Positions 15,514-23,797 of a stretch of DNA of 64,000 nt are shown piece by piece. The stretch covers positions 2,542,001 to 2,606,000 of the forward strand of contig NZ_CP074406.1 in NCBI RefSeq assembly GCF_018388425.1, in the 5' to 3' direction. Origin of the DNA: Nocardioides faecalis. GTDB lineage: Bacteria; Actinomycetota; Actinomycetes; Propionibacteriales; Nocardioidaceae. Position numbers and translations under genes: made by a program. Below the pieces are notes generated by a model. The model was given only the letters and a program-made list of their open reading frames with translations, was not told the origin of the DNA and did not search any database. Every line of letters begins with the position of its first letter. The first letter of the stretch is position 1.

Positions 15514-16256
15514 TGGACCTCGGGCTCGACGGAGCGGCCGCCGTGGTCACCGGCGGCAACCGCGGCATCGGCAAGGCGGTCGCCGCCGCCCTGGTCGCCG
15601 AGGGCGCCCGCGTGGTGCTGCTGGCCCGGGACCGCTCGGCGCTGGAGGCCACCGCGGCCGAGATCGGCGCCGCGGGCGTCGTGGTCGCCGACACCACCGA
15701 CGACGCCGCGGTGCGCGCGGCCATCGACACCGCCGCCGAGCTGCTCGGCGGGCTGGACGTGCTCGTCAACGCCGCCGCACCCCGGGCCACCGCGCCCACC
15801 GCGCCGGGCCTGGCCGGCCTGGACGACGCCGACTTCCTGCAGAACGTCGACACCAAGGCGTTGGGCTACCTGCGCACCGCTCGCGCCGCGGCGCCGTACC
15901 TGCGCGAGCGCGGCGGCGCCATCGTCAACATCTCCGGCGTCAACGCCCGCACCACCGGCAACATCGCCGGGTCGGTGCGCAACATCGCGGTCGTCGCGCT
16001 CAGCAAGAACCTGGCCGACGACCTGGGACCGGCCGGCATCGCCGTCACCTGCGTGCACCCCGGGCTGACCGTGACCGAGCGCAACGACGGCGACGCCGAG
16101 TACGCCGCCGCGGCCGCCGGCAACGCCCTGGGCCGCCCGGTCAGGGCCGCGGAGGTCGCCGACGTGGTGGTGTTCCTCGCCTCCCCGCGGGCCCGGGTCG
16201 CCAACGGCGCCGTCGTCTCCGTCGACGGCGGCCGGGTGGGTCCGATCTTCACCTGA
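15513..16256 (+). CDS. SDR-fold protein lacking the catalytic Tyr-Lys pair
   Basis: Short-chain dehydrogenase fold of 247 residues: TGGNRGIG cofactor motif, VLVNAAAPRAT (variant of NNAG), IVNISGVNART with the Ser. At the place of YxxxK the sequence reads GSVRNIAVVALSK: by alignment Tyr becomes Gly and Lys becomes Asn. The C-terminal part (HPGLTVTERND, ASPRARVANGAVVSVDGG) is intact. The protein therefore may bind NAD(P)H without classical reduction, act as a regulatory partner, or use other residues. Start ATG overlaps the preceding stop by one base, implying a shared function with the D-2-hydroxyacid dehydrogenase. Confidence 0.82.
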   Translation: MDLGLDGAAAVVTGGNRGIGKAVAAALVAEGARVVLLARDRSALEATAAEIGAAGVVVADTTDDAAVRAAIDTAAELLGGLDVLVNAAAPRATAPTAPGLAGLDDADFLQNVDTKALGYLRTARAAAPYLRERGGAIVNISGVNARTTGNIAGSVRNIAVVALSKNLADDLGPAGIAVTCVHPGLTVTERNDGDAEYAAAAAGNALGRPVRAAEVADVVVFLASPRARVANGAVVSVDGGRVGPIFT

Positions 16257-16262
16257 GCATCC

Positions 16263-16292
16263 GCGACGGCGTGCGACGGCGTGCGACGGCGG
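16263..16292 (+). repeat. Three tandem copies of GCGACGGCGT
   Basis: 10-bp units at 16263, 16273 and 16283, the last ending GG. They lie between the SDR stop and the SARP promoter. Confidence 0.7.
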
Positions 16293-16315
16293 AGACGAGG
16301 GGGCCCGGTTCTCGC

Positions 16316-16321
16316 TACGCT
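16316..16321 (+). promoter_or_regulatory. -10 (TACGCT) of the SARP-type regulator gene
   Basis: TACGCT places transcription near 16328. This is downstream of the TTG at 16324, which favours translation from GTG 16363, where GGAGGAG (16352-16358) gives a strong Shine-Dalgarno. Confidence 0.4.
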
Positions 16322-16362
16322 GCTTGACGGATGCACCCACGACCACCCCCGTGGAGGAGCCC

Positions 16363-19300
16363 GTGGACACCGTGGACGCCGTGGACCCGGTGCACGCCGC
16401 CGTGGCGGCCACCACGGTGGTGGGCAGCGCGCGGAGGCTCGAGATCCTCGTCCTCGGCGCCGTGCAGGTGTGCCGTGACGGGCACCAGGTCGACCTGGGC
16501 ACGCCGCGGCAGCGCCAGGTCGTGGCCGCGTTGGCGCTCGCGGGCGGCGAGCCGCTGTCGAGCGGGCGGCTCATCGAGCGGGTCTGGGGAGACGCCGCGC
16601 CCCCGACCGCGCTGACCACGCTGCACGGCTACGTCGCCGCGCTGCGCCGGGCGCTCGAGCCCGACCGGGCACCGCGGGGGCCGGCCACCGTGCTCCTCAC
16701 CCGCGGTGACACCTACCGGTTGCAGGTGCCCGCGTCCGCCCGCGACGAGGTGCGGTTCGAGCGGCTCGTCGCCTCCGCCCGCGCCCGGTTGGAGGTCGTG
16801 CCCGACCACCTGCGGCCGCGGGTCGCGCCACACGCGCGGGAGGCGGTCGAGGCGGCCCTCGACGAGCTCGACGAGGCGCTCGCGCTGTGGCGGGGCACGC
16901 CGTACGCCGAGCTGGGCGCGGACCCGGTCGCGCACGCGCACCGGATCCGGCTGGAGGACCTGCACCGGATGGCCGGGGAGCTGCGGGCGGTCGGGCAGCT
17001 CGCCCTCGGCCTGCACGACGTCGTGCGCGGCGAGCTCGAGGCCCGCACCGCCGAGCATCCGTTGCACGAGCGCTGGTGGGCGCTGCGGGCGCTCGCCCTG
17101 GCCCGGGAGAGCCGGCAGGCCGACGCGCTCGCGGTGCTCGACGAGCTGCGCGCACACCTGGCCGACGAGCTCGGCGTGGACCTCAGCCCGCCACTGGCCG
17201 AGCTGCGCACCGCGATCCTGCGCCAGGACCCCTCGGTCACCGACCTCGCGCCGCCCCCGGCCGCGCCGGCACCACCGCGCCAAGCCTCCACCCGGTTGCC
17301 CCGGGCGCCGTGGCCCCTCGTCGGTCGCGAGAACGACGTCGCGGCGCTGCACGGCGCGCTGGCCGGCGCCGGCGCGGGCACGGCCGGGTTCGCGGTGCTG
17401 ACCGGCGGCGCCGGGGTGGGGAAGTCGCGCCTGGTCGGCGAGCTGGCCGCGCACGCGCTCGCTCAGGGCTGGCAGGTGGCGGTGGGGCACTGCTCGCAGG
17501 AGGACGGGGCTCCCCCGCTGTGGCCGTGGCTCTCCGCGCTGGAGATGCTCGGCACGTCGTACGACCTGGCCACGGCCGGTGCCGAGGCGGGCGGGCAGTT
17601 CCGGGTGCGGGCCGGCGTGGCGCGTGCCGTGCTGGGCCTCGCCGCCACCGCCCCGGTGCTGGTGGTGCTGGAGGACCTGCACTGGGCGGACTCCTCGACG
17701 CTGGGCGTGCTGCGGCTGCTCACCGAGGCGGCCGGGCCGCAGCGGCTGCTGGTCGTGGCGACCTGGCGGACCCCGGCCACCTCGGCGCGCGACCTCAGCG
17801 GGGTGGCGGAGGCGATGGCGCGCCGCCACGCCGTACGACGCGACCTGGCCGGCCTCGACGTGGCCGCCACCGGGACGGTGTACGCACAGGTCGCGGGCCG
17901 CGAGCTCGCCGCCCCGCTGGCCGCCGAGCTGCACCGGCGCACCGACGGCAACGCGTTCTTCGTCGTCGAGTTCGCCCGCCTCGCCGGCGAGGCCGACCGC
18001 GACGTGAGCGACCTGCTGCACGCCGGCGCCCTGCCGCGGGCGGTGACGGAGGTGGTCGAGCAGCGGCTGGCGGCGTTGCCCGAGGCCACCCGCACCGTCC
18101 TGCGCAGTGCCGCCGTCCTCGGCCGGCTCTTCGACCTGCAGACCCTGGGCGAGCTGGTCCGGATCACCCCCGAGGAGCTGCTCGACACCGTGGAGCCGGC
18201 GCTGGAGGCGGGGCTGCTGGAGGAGGACGGCGTCGAGCTGTTCCGGTTCTCCCACGCCCTGGTCGTCGACGTGCTCTGCGCCTCGACGAGCTCCACCCGG
18301 CTGGCCCGGACCCACCGGCTGGTCGCGGAGCTGCTCGAAGGTCGTGCCGACCGTGAGGCCGAGCTCGCCTGGCACTGGCGCTCCGCCGGGCCCGCGCACG
18401 CCGGCGCCGCGTGGCGGGCCGGCGCGGCCGCGGCACGCGCCGCCTCCCGTGTGCACGCCTACGACGACGCCGCCGAGCTGTTGCAGACCGCGCTCGCCCT
18501 GCAGGCAGGCGACCCCGCGGCCGGGCCGCGCGAGCGGTTGGCGCTGCTGGAGCAGGCGATCGAGGTCTACCGCTGGGCCGGGATGCTGCCCGAGCTGATC
18601 GGCGCCGTGGAGCGCTCGATCGCAGCCGCCGACGAGCTCGGCGAGGTCACCGCGCTGGCGCACGCGGCCACGCAGACCACGCACCGCATGCTGTGGCGCT
18701 CCGCGCCGTTCGGGGCGGTCAACGAGGTGGTCGTCGGCGCACTGCGCCGGGCGCTGGCGCGGCTGGGCGAGTCCCACCCGGCGGAGCACGCGCTGCGCTG
18801 CCGGGTGCTCGTGAGCCTGGCCAACGAGCTGCGCGAGGAGGTGCCGCTGATCGAGCGCACCGCCTTGTGCCGTCGTGCCTTGGAGCTCGCCCGCGCCCTG
18901 GACGACCCGGCCCTGCTGTGCGACGTGCTGCTGCACACCGGCATCTCGACGTGGACCTCGCCCACCGCGCCCGACACCCTGGCCGCGGCCCAGGAAGCGG
19001 TCGGGCTGGCCGAGTCGGTCGGGGACCGGCACGCGCTGCTGATGGCGCGGACGATGAGCACGGTGGTCCTGGGCGAGCTGGGCCGGGTCGAGGAGATGTG
19101 GCACTCGATGGGCCTCGCCCGGGCGCTGGCCGCCGAGCTGCGGGTGATCTACGCCGACCTGGTGCTGGACGAGATCGAGGTGGCCTGGACCGCGGCGGCG
19201 GGGCGGTTCGCCGAGTGCGAGGAGATGCTGGTGACGATCAAGCGTCGCCTCGGGCTCCTGGCCCGCACCGGGCACGACGCCGAGCTCGCCCTGGACACCC

Positions 19301-19788
19301 ACTTCGACCTGTTCGCGGTGCGGCTGTGGCAGGGCCGGCCGCTGGACGCGCTGCCCGGGTTGCAGGCGCGGATCGACGCCGGGTTCCCGATGCAGGTCTT
19401 CGTCGTCGTCGCGAACTCGCGCGCGGGGCGCCACGCCGAGGCGGTGGCCGCCTTCGACCCCGAGCAGCTGCACGCGCTGCTGGAGCGTGAGCTGGCCTTC
19501 TCCAGCCCGCTGTGGTGCGGGATCGCCGAGGCGGCGCTCCACCTCGGCGACGCCGACCTGGGCCGGCACGCGCACGAGCGGCTGGCGCCGTACGCCGGGC
19601 GCGCCTCGGGTGCCGACGGGATGCTCTTCGGCCCGGTGGACGCGTTCCTCGCCCTGGCCGCCGCCGCGGCCGGGGAGACGCCGACCGCGAGCACGCACGC
19701 GGATCGTGCCCTCGAGATCGTCGACGCGTGGGGCCTGCCCGCGGCCCACGACTGGCTCGCGGACCTGCGCAGCCGGCACGGGTTCTGA
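16363..19788 (+). CDS. SARP-type regulator with BTAD and AAA ATPase domains (AfsR/SARP large form)
   Basis: Large transcriptional activator, about 1141 residues. Near the N terminus is an OmpR-like winged helix (VLGAVQVCRDGHQVDLGTPR and GRLIERVWGDAAPPTALTTL), then the BTAD helical domain (FERLVAS ... ALALWRGTPYAEL), a linker of Pro/Ala, and a STAND/AAA_16 ATPase: GGAGVGKSR (Walker A), LVVLEDLHWAD (Walker B) and a long TPR-like helical C-terminal half of about 500 residues. The architecture matches AfsR-like SARPs, which control specialised metabolism or stress; no biosynthetic cluster adjoins it. An upstream TTG (16324) extends the frame by 13 residues. No serine/threonine kinase gene lies beside it, unlike AfsK/AfsR pairs. 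Confidence 0.9.
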   Translation: MDTVDAVDPVHAAVAATTVVGSARRLEILVLGAVQVCRDGHQVDLGTPRQRQVVAALALAGGEPLSSGRLIERVWGDAAPPTALTTLHGYVAALRRALEPDRAPRGPATVLLTRGDTYRLQVPASARDEVRFERLVASARARLEVVPDHLRPRVAPHAREAVEAALDELDEALALWRGTPYAELGADPVAHAHRIRLEDLHRMAGELRAVGQLALGLHDVVRGELEARTAEHPLHERWWALRALALARESRQADALAVLDELRAHLADELGVDLSPPLAELRTAILRQDPSVTDLAPPPAAPAPPRQASTRLPRAPWPLVGRENDVAALHGALAGAGAGTAGFAVLTGGAGVGKSRLVGELAAHALAQGWQVAVGHCSQEDGAPPLWPWLSALEMLGTSYDLATAGAEAGGQFRVRAGVARAVLGLAATAPVLVVLEDLHWADSSTLGVLRLLTEAAGPQRLLVVATWRTPATSARDLSGVAEAMARRHAVRRDLAGLDVAATGTVYAQVAGRELAAPLAAELHRRTDGNAFFVVEFARLAGEADRDVSDLLHAGALPRAVTEVVEQRLAALPEATRTVLRSAAVLGRLFDLQTLGELVRITPEELLDTVEPALEAGLLEEDGVELFRFSHALVVDVLCASTSSTRLARTHRLVAELLEGRADREAELAWHWRSAGPAHAGAAWRAGAAAARAASRVHAYDDAAELLQTALALQAGDPAAGPRERLALLEQAIEVYRWAGMLPELIGAVERSIAAADELGEVTALAHAATQTTHRMLWRSAPFGAVNEVVVGALRRALARLGESHPAEHALRCRVLVSLANELREEVPLIERTALCRRALELARALDDPALLCDVLLHTGISTWTSPTAPDTLAAAQEAVGLAESVGDRHALLMARTMSTVVLGELGRVEEMWHSMGLARALAAELRVIYADLVLDEIEVAWTAAAGRFAECEEMLVTIKRRLGLLARTGHDAELALDTHFDLFAVRLWQGRPLDALPGLQARIDAGFPMQVFVVVANSRAGRHAEAVAAFDPEQLHALLERELAFSSPLWCGIAEAALHLGDADLGRHAHERLAPYAGRASGADGMLFGPVDAFLALAAAAAGETPTASTHADRALEIVDAWGLPAAHDWLADLRSRHGF

Positions 19789-19789
19789 G

Positions 19790-19982
19790 GCCCCTCAGCG
19801 ACTCCCGGACCGCGCGGACCTATCGGTGGACCGTCGCCGGCTGGCCGGTCGCGGGCGCCACCCGCGCCCGCTACCAGATTCGCCGCGCCGACCGCGGCAA
19901 GGTGCTGCGGGTCGTGGTCACGGCGCACCGCCCCGGCTACGCGCCGAAGGTCCTGTACCTGCGCGCGGGCCGGGTCCGCTGA
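19790..19982 (+). pseudogene. Remnant of a secreted Ig-like repeat protein (3' end only)
   Basis: A frame with no start codon, reading TYRWTVAGWPVAGATRARY, then RRADRGKVLRVVVTAHRPGY, and ending with a TGA at 19980-19982. This is the pattern of the tandem Ig-like module of actinobacterial surface proteins (Y-x-W ... G-x-x-I-x-G-A-T ... D-x-G-K ... V-x-V-T-A ... P-G-Y). Only one module is left and its 5' part is missing after the SARP stop. Its neighbour on the other strand, the FG-GAP protein, is also a secreted protein. Decayed gene is the simplest reading. Confidence 0.55.
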
Positions 19983-20031
19983 GCAGACCCGGCCGGCGGT
20001 GGCGTCGACGACGCTCAGGTGGGGGTGCGCC

Positions 20032-22137
20032 TCACCTGCGCCGTACGACGCGGACGCTGCTGGTCAGCGCCGTACCGGACGCGTCGGCGGCCACGACGAC
20101 CCGCCACCGGCTCTTGCCGCGCGGCACCCGCGTCGTGAACGAGAACCTCCCGGCGGTGCTGGTCCGGGTCGTCTTCACGGTGCGCCAGGTGCAGACGCGC
20201 TCGCCGCGCTTGCGGACACAGCTGGAGCGCTGCAGCCGCACCTTGCGTCCCACGGCGGGCAGGACGGAGCCGGAGACCTTCACCCGCTTCTTGCTCGTCG
20301 GCTTCCGCGGGACCGACAGGTTCGTCAGCACGCTGCGTGCGGCCACCCGCACGTCGTACGACGCCGCGCCGGCCTGCATGAGGGGGTCGTTCTTCCGGCC
20401 GGCGTAGTGGAACCGGTAGGTGCCGGCCTGCGCGACCCGCTCCCGCCAACGGCCGACGAACGTCCCCTTCCGGGTGCGGGCGAGCGCCAAGATGCCGCGG
20501 AGGACGGGCTTGCCGGTCCGGGCGGGGGTGAACGTCACGCGCAGAGCCGGACGCTCGGCCGGCACCTGCGTGTCCAGGCCGGTCAGGGTCGCGGTCAGGT
20601 CCGTCTGCTGGCCGGCACGCACGGTGCCGGCACCGGAGACCCGCAGCGTGCTGGGCACGACCACGGACTCCAGCGGGGCACCGCTGCGCCAGATGGCGAC
20701 CGCGTTGCGGTCGAAGCTGGAGAACACGAGCTCGGCGGCGTCGTCGCCGTCGAGGTCGGCCACCACGGCCCCGCCGGACTGGCCGAAGCGCTCACCGGGA
20801 GCGGTCAGCGTGTGCAGGCGGGTGGAGCCGTCCTCGCGCTGCTCGATCCAGAAGAGGCGGTGGTCGCCGTCGCCGGACACGGCGAGGTCGATGTCGCCGT
20901 CGCCGTCCACGTCGCCGTAGCCGAACACACCGGGGGCGGCCTGGCCGGGCACGGCCCGCGACGTGATGTCGTCGCCGGGGAAGATCATGTTGCGGTCGTT
21001 CTTGAACTCCGCGGGGCAGCTCGGGTCCGGGTTGGCCGGGGTGGACAGCCGGGTGATGCCCCACGGCTCGGTGATGGCCTCACCGGGGGTCAGCTCGAAG
21101 ACACCCTCGGCCGGCTGGGGCGTGGAGAACGTGCAGCGGCCGGTGTGGTTGGTGCCGACCCAGACGGTCCGGCCGTCACCGCGGAAGTCGGGGACCGGGC
21201 GGATCTGGAAGCCCGGGCCGGTCTGCGCCAGCGTGGCGATCACATGCATCGTGAAGTCGCCGGCGGCGATGCCGTCGGACAGGTCCCCGGTCTGCCGCCA
21301 CCACAGGAAGGACGCGCGGGTGGGGTTGTCGGCCATCGAGCCGGTGCCGAAGTACTGCGACGAGGCGATGTCGAGGCGACCGTCGCCGTCCACGTCGGCG
21401 ACCACCGGGATGCTGCCGCCCTCGGTGCCGATCGTGACGGGGGCGGCGAACTTCCCGCCCGCGAGCCCGCGGAACACCTGCAGCGCGACGATGTCGTCGT
21501 CGAGGTTCGCCGCCACGCGGCCGGCCTCCGAGGTGGTGACGAGGTCCTTGCGTCCGTCCCCGTCCAGGTCCACGTGCTGCACGCCGTGGTAGCTGCCGAG
21601 CTGTCCCGTGATCACGTCGTGGCGCACGAACGGACGGGCCACGTCGTCGGCCCCGACGCCCCGGTTCTCCCACCAGGTGATCGCGCTGCGGGGCTGGTCC
21701 CTGTCGAAGAAGTAGCCGGAGGGCAGCAGCAGGTCGGTGTCGCCGTCGCCGTCCATGTCGGTGAGCGTGACCTGGTTCGGGAAGACGATGCCGTCGCCGG
21801 GGGTGATCACGGAGACCTTCGTCCACTGACCGATGTAGGCGCCCGGACGGTAGACCTGCAGGGTGCCGCCGCCCTGTGGGGCGCCGGAGCTGTTCAGCGC
21901 CCCGTACCCGGACACGACCAGGTTCTTCTCCCCGGCGAACACCTCCCCGACGACGGTGAAGGACGCACCCGGGACCGTGTCCACGTCGACCCGGCTGAAG
22001 ACGGTCGCTTCGGGGGCGTCCGCCGGCGCGTCGCCACGCGCCACGGGCGCCTGGAGCGCGGGCGCGACGGAGGCGGCCACCAGGCCGGCGACGCCGCCCA
22101 CGAGAAGTCGCCGGACGCGAACGGGGAGACGAGCCAT
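20032..22137 (-). CDS. Secreted FG-GAP/VCBS repeat protein
   Basis: Exported protein of 701 residues. The N terminus is a signal peptide (MARLPVRVRRLLVGG, hydrophobic run ending near ALQAPVARG). The middle part has at least five calcium-binding FG-GAP/VCBS loops: DMDGDGDTDLLLP, DLDGDGRKDLV, DVDGDGRLDIA, DVDGDGDIDLA and DLDGDDAAELV, in a likely beta-propeller. The last 200 residues are Ig-like beta segments rich in Arg and Lys (RAGQQTDLTATLTGL, KVSGSVLPAVGRKVRLQR). The basic tail may bind polyanionic wall material. AAGAGG upstream of ATG 22137 is a good ribosome-binding site. Role: probably extracellular binding; no catalytic motif seen. Confidence 0.85.
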   Translation of the reverse strand: MARLPVRVRRLLVGGVAGLVAASVAPALQAPVARGDAPADAPEATVFSRVDVDTVPGASFTVVGEVFAGEKNLVVSGYGALNSSGAPQGGGTLQVYRPGAYIGQWTKVSVITPGDGIVFPNQVTLTDMDGDGDTDLLLPSGYFFDRDQPRSAITWWENRGVGADDVARPFVRHDVITGQLGSYHGVQHVDLDGDGRKDLVTTSEAGRVAANLDDDIVALQVFRGLAGGKFAAPVTIGTEGGSIPVVADVDGDGRLDIASSQYFGTGSMADNPTRASFLWWRQTGDLSDGIAAGDFTMHVIATLAQTGPGFQIRPVPDFRGDGRTVWVGTNHTGRCTFSTPQPAEGVFELTPGEAITEPWGITRLSTPANPDPSCPAEFKNDRNMIFPGDDITSRAVPGQAAPGVFGYGDVDGDGDIDLAVSGDGDHRLFWIEQREDGSTRLHTLTAPGERFGQSGGAVVADLDGDDAAELVFSSFDRNAVAIWRSGAPLESVVVPSTLRVSGAGTVRAGQQTDLTATLTGLDTQVPAERPALRVTFTPARTGKPVLRGILALARTRKGTFVGRWRERVAQAGTYRFHYAGRKNDPLMQAGAASYDVRVAARSVLTNLSVPRKPTSKKRVKVSGSVLPAVGRKVRLQRSSCVRKRGERVCTWRTVKTTRTSTAGRFSFTTRVPRGKSRWRVVVAADASGTALTSSVRVVRRR

Positions 22138-22166
22138 GGGGACCTCTTCACTGCCATGCCCGAGAA

Positions 22167-22183
22167 CGGATATACGATATCCG
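22167..22183. promoter_or_regulatory. AT-rich operator-like palindrome upstream of the FG-GAP gene
   Basis: CGGATAT-ACG-ATATCCG, a perfect 7+3+7 inverted repeat 30 bases before ATG 22137. It contains the only AT-rich run in the gap and may include the -10, so a repressor there would occlude the promoter. Confidence 0.5.
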
Positions 22184-22268
22184 GCAGCATTGGGGGTGGC
22201 CGGCGCAGCGGCAAGACGCTGCTCACTCCCCGGACACACTCCCCGGACACCCCCGGGCCCCTCGGGCG

Positions 22269-22964
22269 TCAGCGGTACGTCAGCAGCCGCCGGTCGTGCT
22301 CCACGTGGGAGTGGTCGTTGTAGGTCAGCAGGCTCAGCCCGCGACCACCGTGCAGCAGCTTGGTGACGCCGGTGTTGACCGCGACCCGGTTCAGGGCGCC
22401 CCACAGCGTGGCGTCCCCGGCCAGCGCCAGGGAGGCGACCACGCCGATCGGTCCGCCCGAGCTGACCACCAGCACCGTGCCGTGCTCGGGCTGCGCCCCG
22501 GCGGCGGCGTGCAGCGCCACCCGGACCCGCTCCACGAAGGCGGCGAAGGGCTCGTCGTACTCCTCGGCGAAGGCGCCGCCGGACCAGCGCTGGGTGGCCT
22601 CCTCGAAGACCCGCTGGTAGCCGGCGCGGGCGTCGCCGGCGGCGGCCAGCTCGGCGAGCAGGGCGGTGCGGCTGGTGAAGTCCGGGCGCGCCGCCCGGAC
22701 GACGTGGTCGAAGTCGAACTCGTTCCAGCCGCGGTCCTCACACACCGCGACGGCGCCGGAGCGACCGAGCCCTTCAAGGAGGCCGTCGGCGGTCTCGGCG
22801 TGGCGGCGCATGTCACCGCGCACCACCAGGTCGGGTGCCACACCGCGCTCGGCGAGAACGCGCCCCAGCAGCCGCGCCTGCTCGTGGCCGGTCACCGAGA
22901 GCGCGTCGTAGTCGTCGGCCTCGAACGAGGCCTGGCCGTGCCGGACCAGGTAGAGCCGCCTCAT
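22269..22964 (-). CDS. Histidine phosphatase (phosphoglycerate mutase-like) family protein
   Basis: Soluble phosphatase of 231 residues with the branch-1 histidine phosphatase signature LVRHGQAS (phospho-His near residue 9), Arg in GDMRRHAETA, and the second catalytic His-Glu region within TVLVVSSGGPIGVV (here SSGG replaces the common xHGG, so the distal catalytic His is not obvious). Length and architecture fit small-molecule phosphatases. It is last in a coupled minus-strand operon: regulator, SDR, phosphatase, with ATGA overlaps. Opposite the kinase-fold gene at 24792, it may reverse or complete a phosphorylation step (inference). Confidence 0.8.
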   Translation of the reverse strand: MRRLYLVRHGQASFEADDYDALSVTGHEQARLLGRVLAERGVAPDLVVRGDMRRHAETADGLLEGLGRSGAVAVCEDRGWNEFDFDHVVRAARPDFTSRTALLAELAAAGDARAGYQRVFEEATQRWSGGAFAEEYDEPFAAFVERVRVALHAAAGAQPEHGTVLVVSSGGPIGVVASLALAGDATLWGALNRVAVNTGVTKLLHGGRGLSLLTYNDHSHVEHDRRLLTYR

Positions 22965-23797
22965 CCCTCGTCCTTCCCGGACGCGTCCTGGCCGACCTCG
23001 AGCTGCGCGATCCGCGCCGCGAACCGGCGCTGCTCGGCGTCGTAGGCGGCCCGGTCCTCGTGCTTGGACCGCACCGCCGCCTCCGCGGCCGGGTCGGGCA
23101 GCACCACCAGGTCGCCGGCGGCCATGCCCGCGAGCAGTGCGTCGGCGACCTGGTCGGCGGTGTACGGCGAGGAGTCGATCAGCCGCGCCGCGACCGCGTC
23201 CATCGCGGTGTCCGAGCCGGTCAGCGACCCCGACAACGGGGTGCGGATGAAGCCCGGGCACAACGCGGTCACCTGCACGCCGAAGGGGTGCAGCTCGTAG
23301 GCCAGCGACTCGCTGAGCGCCACCACGCCCGCCTTCACCGCGGTGTACGACGCCATGCCGGGCGGGTGCACCAGGCCGGCAAGGGACGCGGTGTTGACGA
23401 TGTGGCCGCTGCCTTGGGCCTTCAGGTCGCCGGCGAAGGTGCGGCAGCCGCGGACCACGCCGAGCAGGTTGACGTCGATGACGCGCTGCCACTCCTCGAG
23501 GCCCACGACGTCGATCCGGCCGCCGGTGGCCACCCCGGCGTTGTTGACGAGCACGTCCAGCCCGCCCCAGCGCTCGTGGACCCACGCGCGCGCCGCCGCC
23601 CAGTCGGCGTCGCTGGTCACGTCCAGCGGCAGCGGGTGCAGCCGTCCTGGCGCCTCGCCGCTGGGATCGCCCTGGCCCTCCAGCGCCGCCAGCGCGTGCG
23701 GCAGGTCGGCGACGACCACGTCGTCCCCGCGCGCGGCGAACCGCGCCACCATCGCCGCTCCGAGCCCGGAGGCCCCTCCGGTCACCAGCACCCTCAT
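22961..23797 (-). CDS. SDR family oxidoreductase
   Basis: Classical SDR of 278 residues: TGGASGLG, adenine-site Asp in VVVADLPHA, NNAGVATGG, catalytic Ser in VNTASLAG and YTAVK. Gly-Val-Ala region after NNAG and the C-terminal tail (EDRAAYDAEQRRFAARIAQLEVG) predicts an extra amphipathic helix, as seen in SDRs acting on long-chain substrates. AGGAAG before ATG 23797. Overlaps by four bases both the upstream regulator gene and the downstream phosphatase gene, so the three are coupled. A hydroxyacyl substrate would fit the neighbouring ACAD-type module. Confidence 0.87.
   Translation of the reverse strand: MRVLVTGGASGLGAAMVARFAARGDDVVVADLPHALAALEGQGDPSGEAPGRLHPLPLDVTSDADWAAARAWVHERWGGLDVLVNNAGVATGGRIDVVGLEEWQRVIDVNLLGVVRGCRTFAGDLKAQGSGHIVNTASLAGLVHPPGMASYTAVKAGVVALSESLAYELHPFGVQVTALCPGFIRTPLSGSLTGSDTAMDAVAARLIDSSPYTADQVADALLAGMAAGDLVVLPDPAAEAAVRSKHEDRAAYDAEQRRFAARIAQLEVGQDASGKDEG

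Noticed and set aside
16315..19779. 1154-residue minus-strand open frame
   Set aside because: Antisense to the SARP gene, of low-complexity composition; the plus strand carries winged-helix, Walker A and Walker B motifs.
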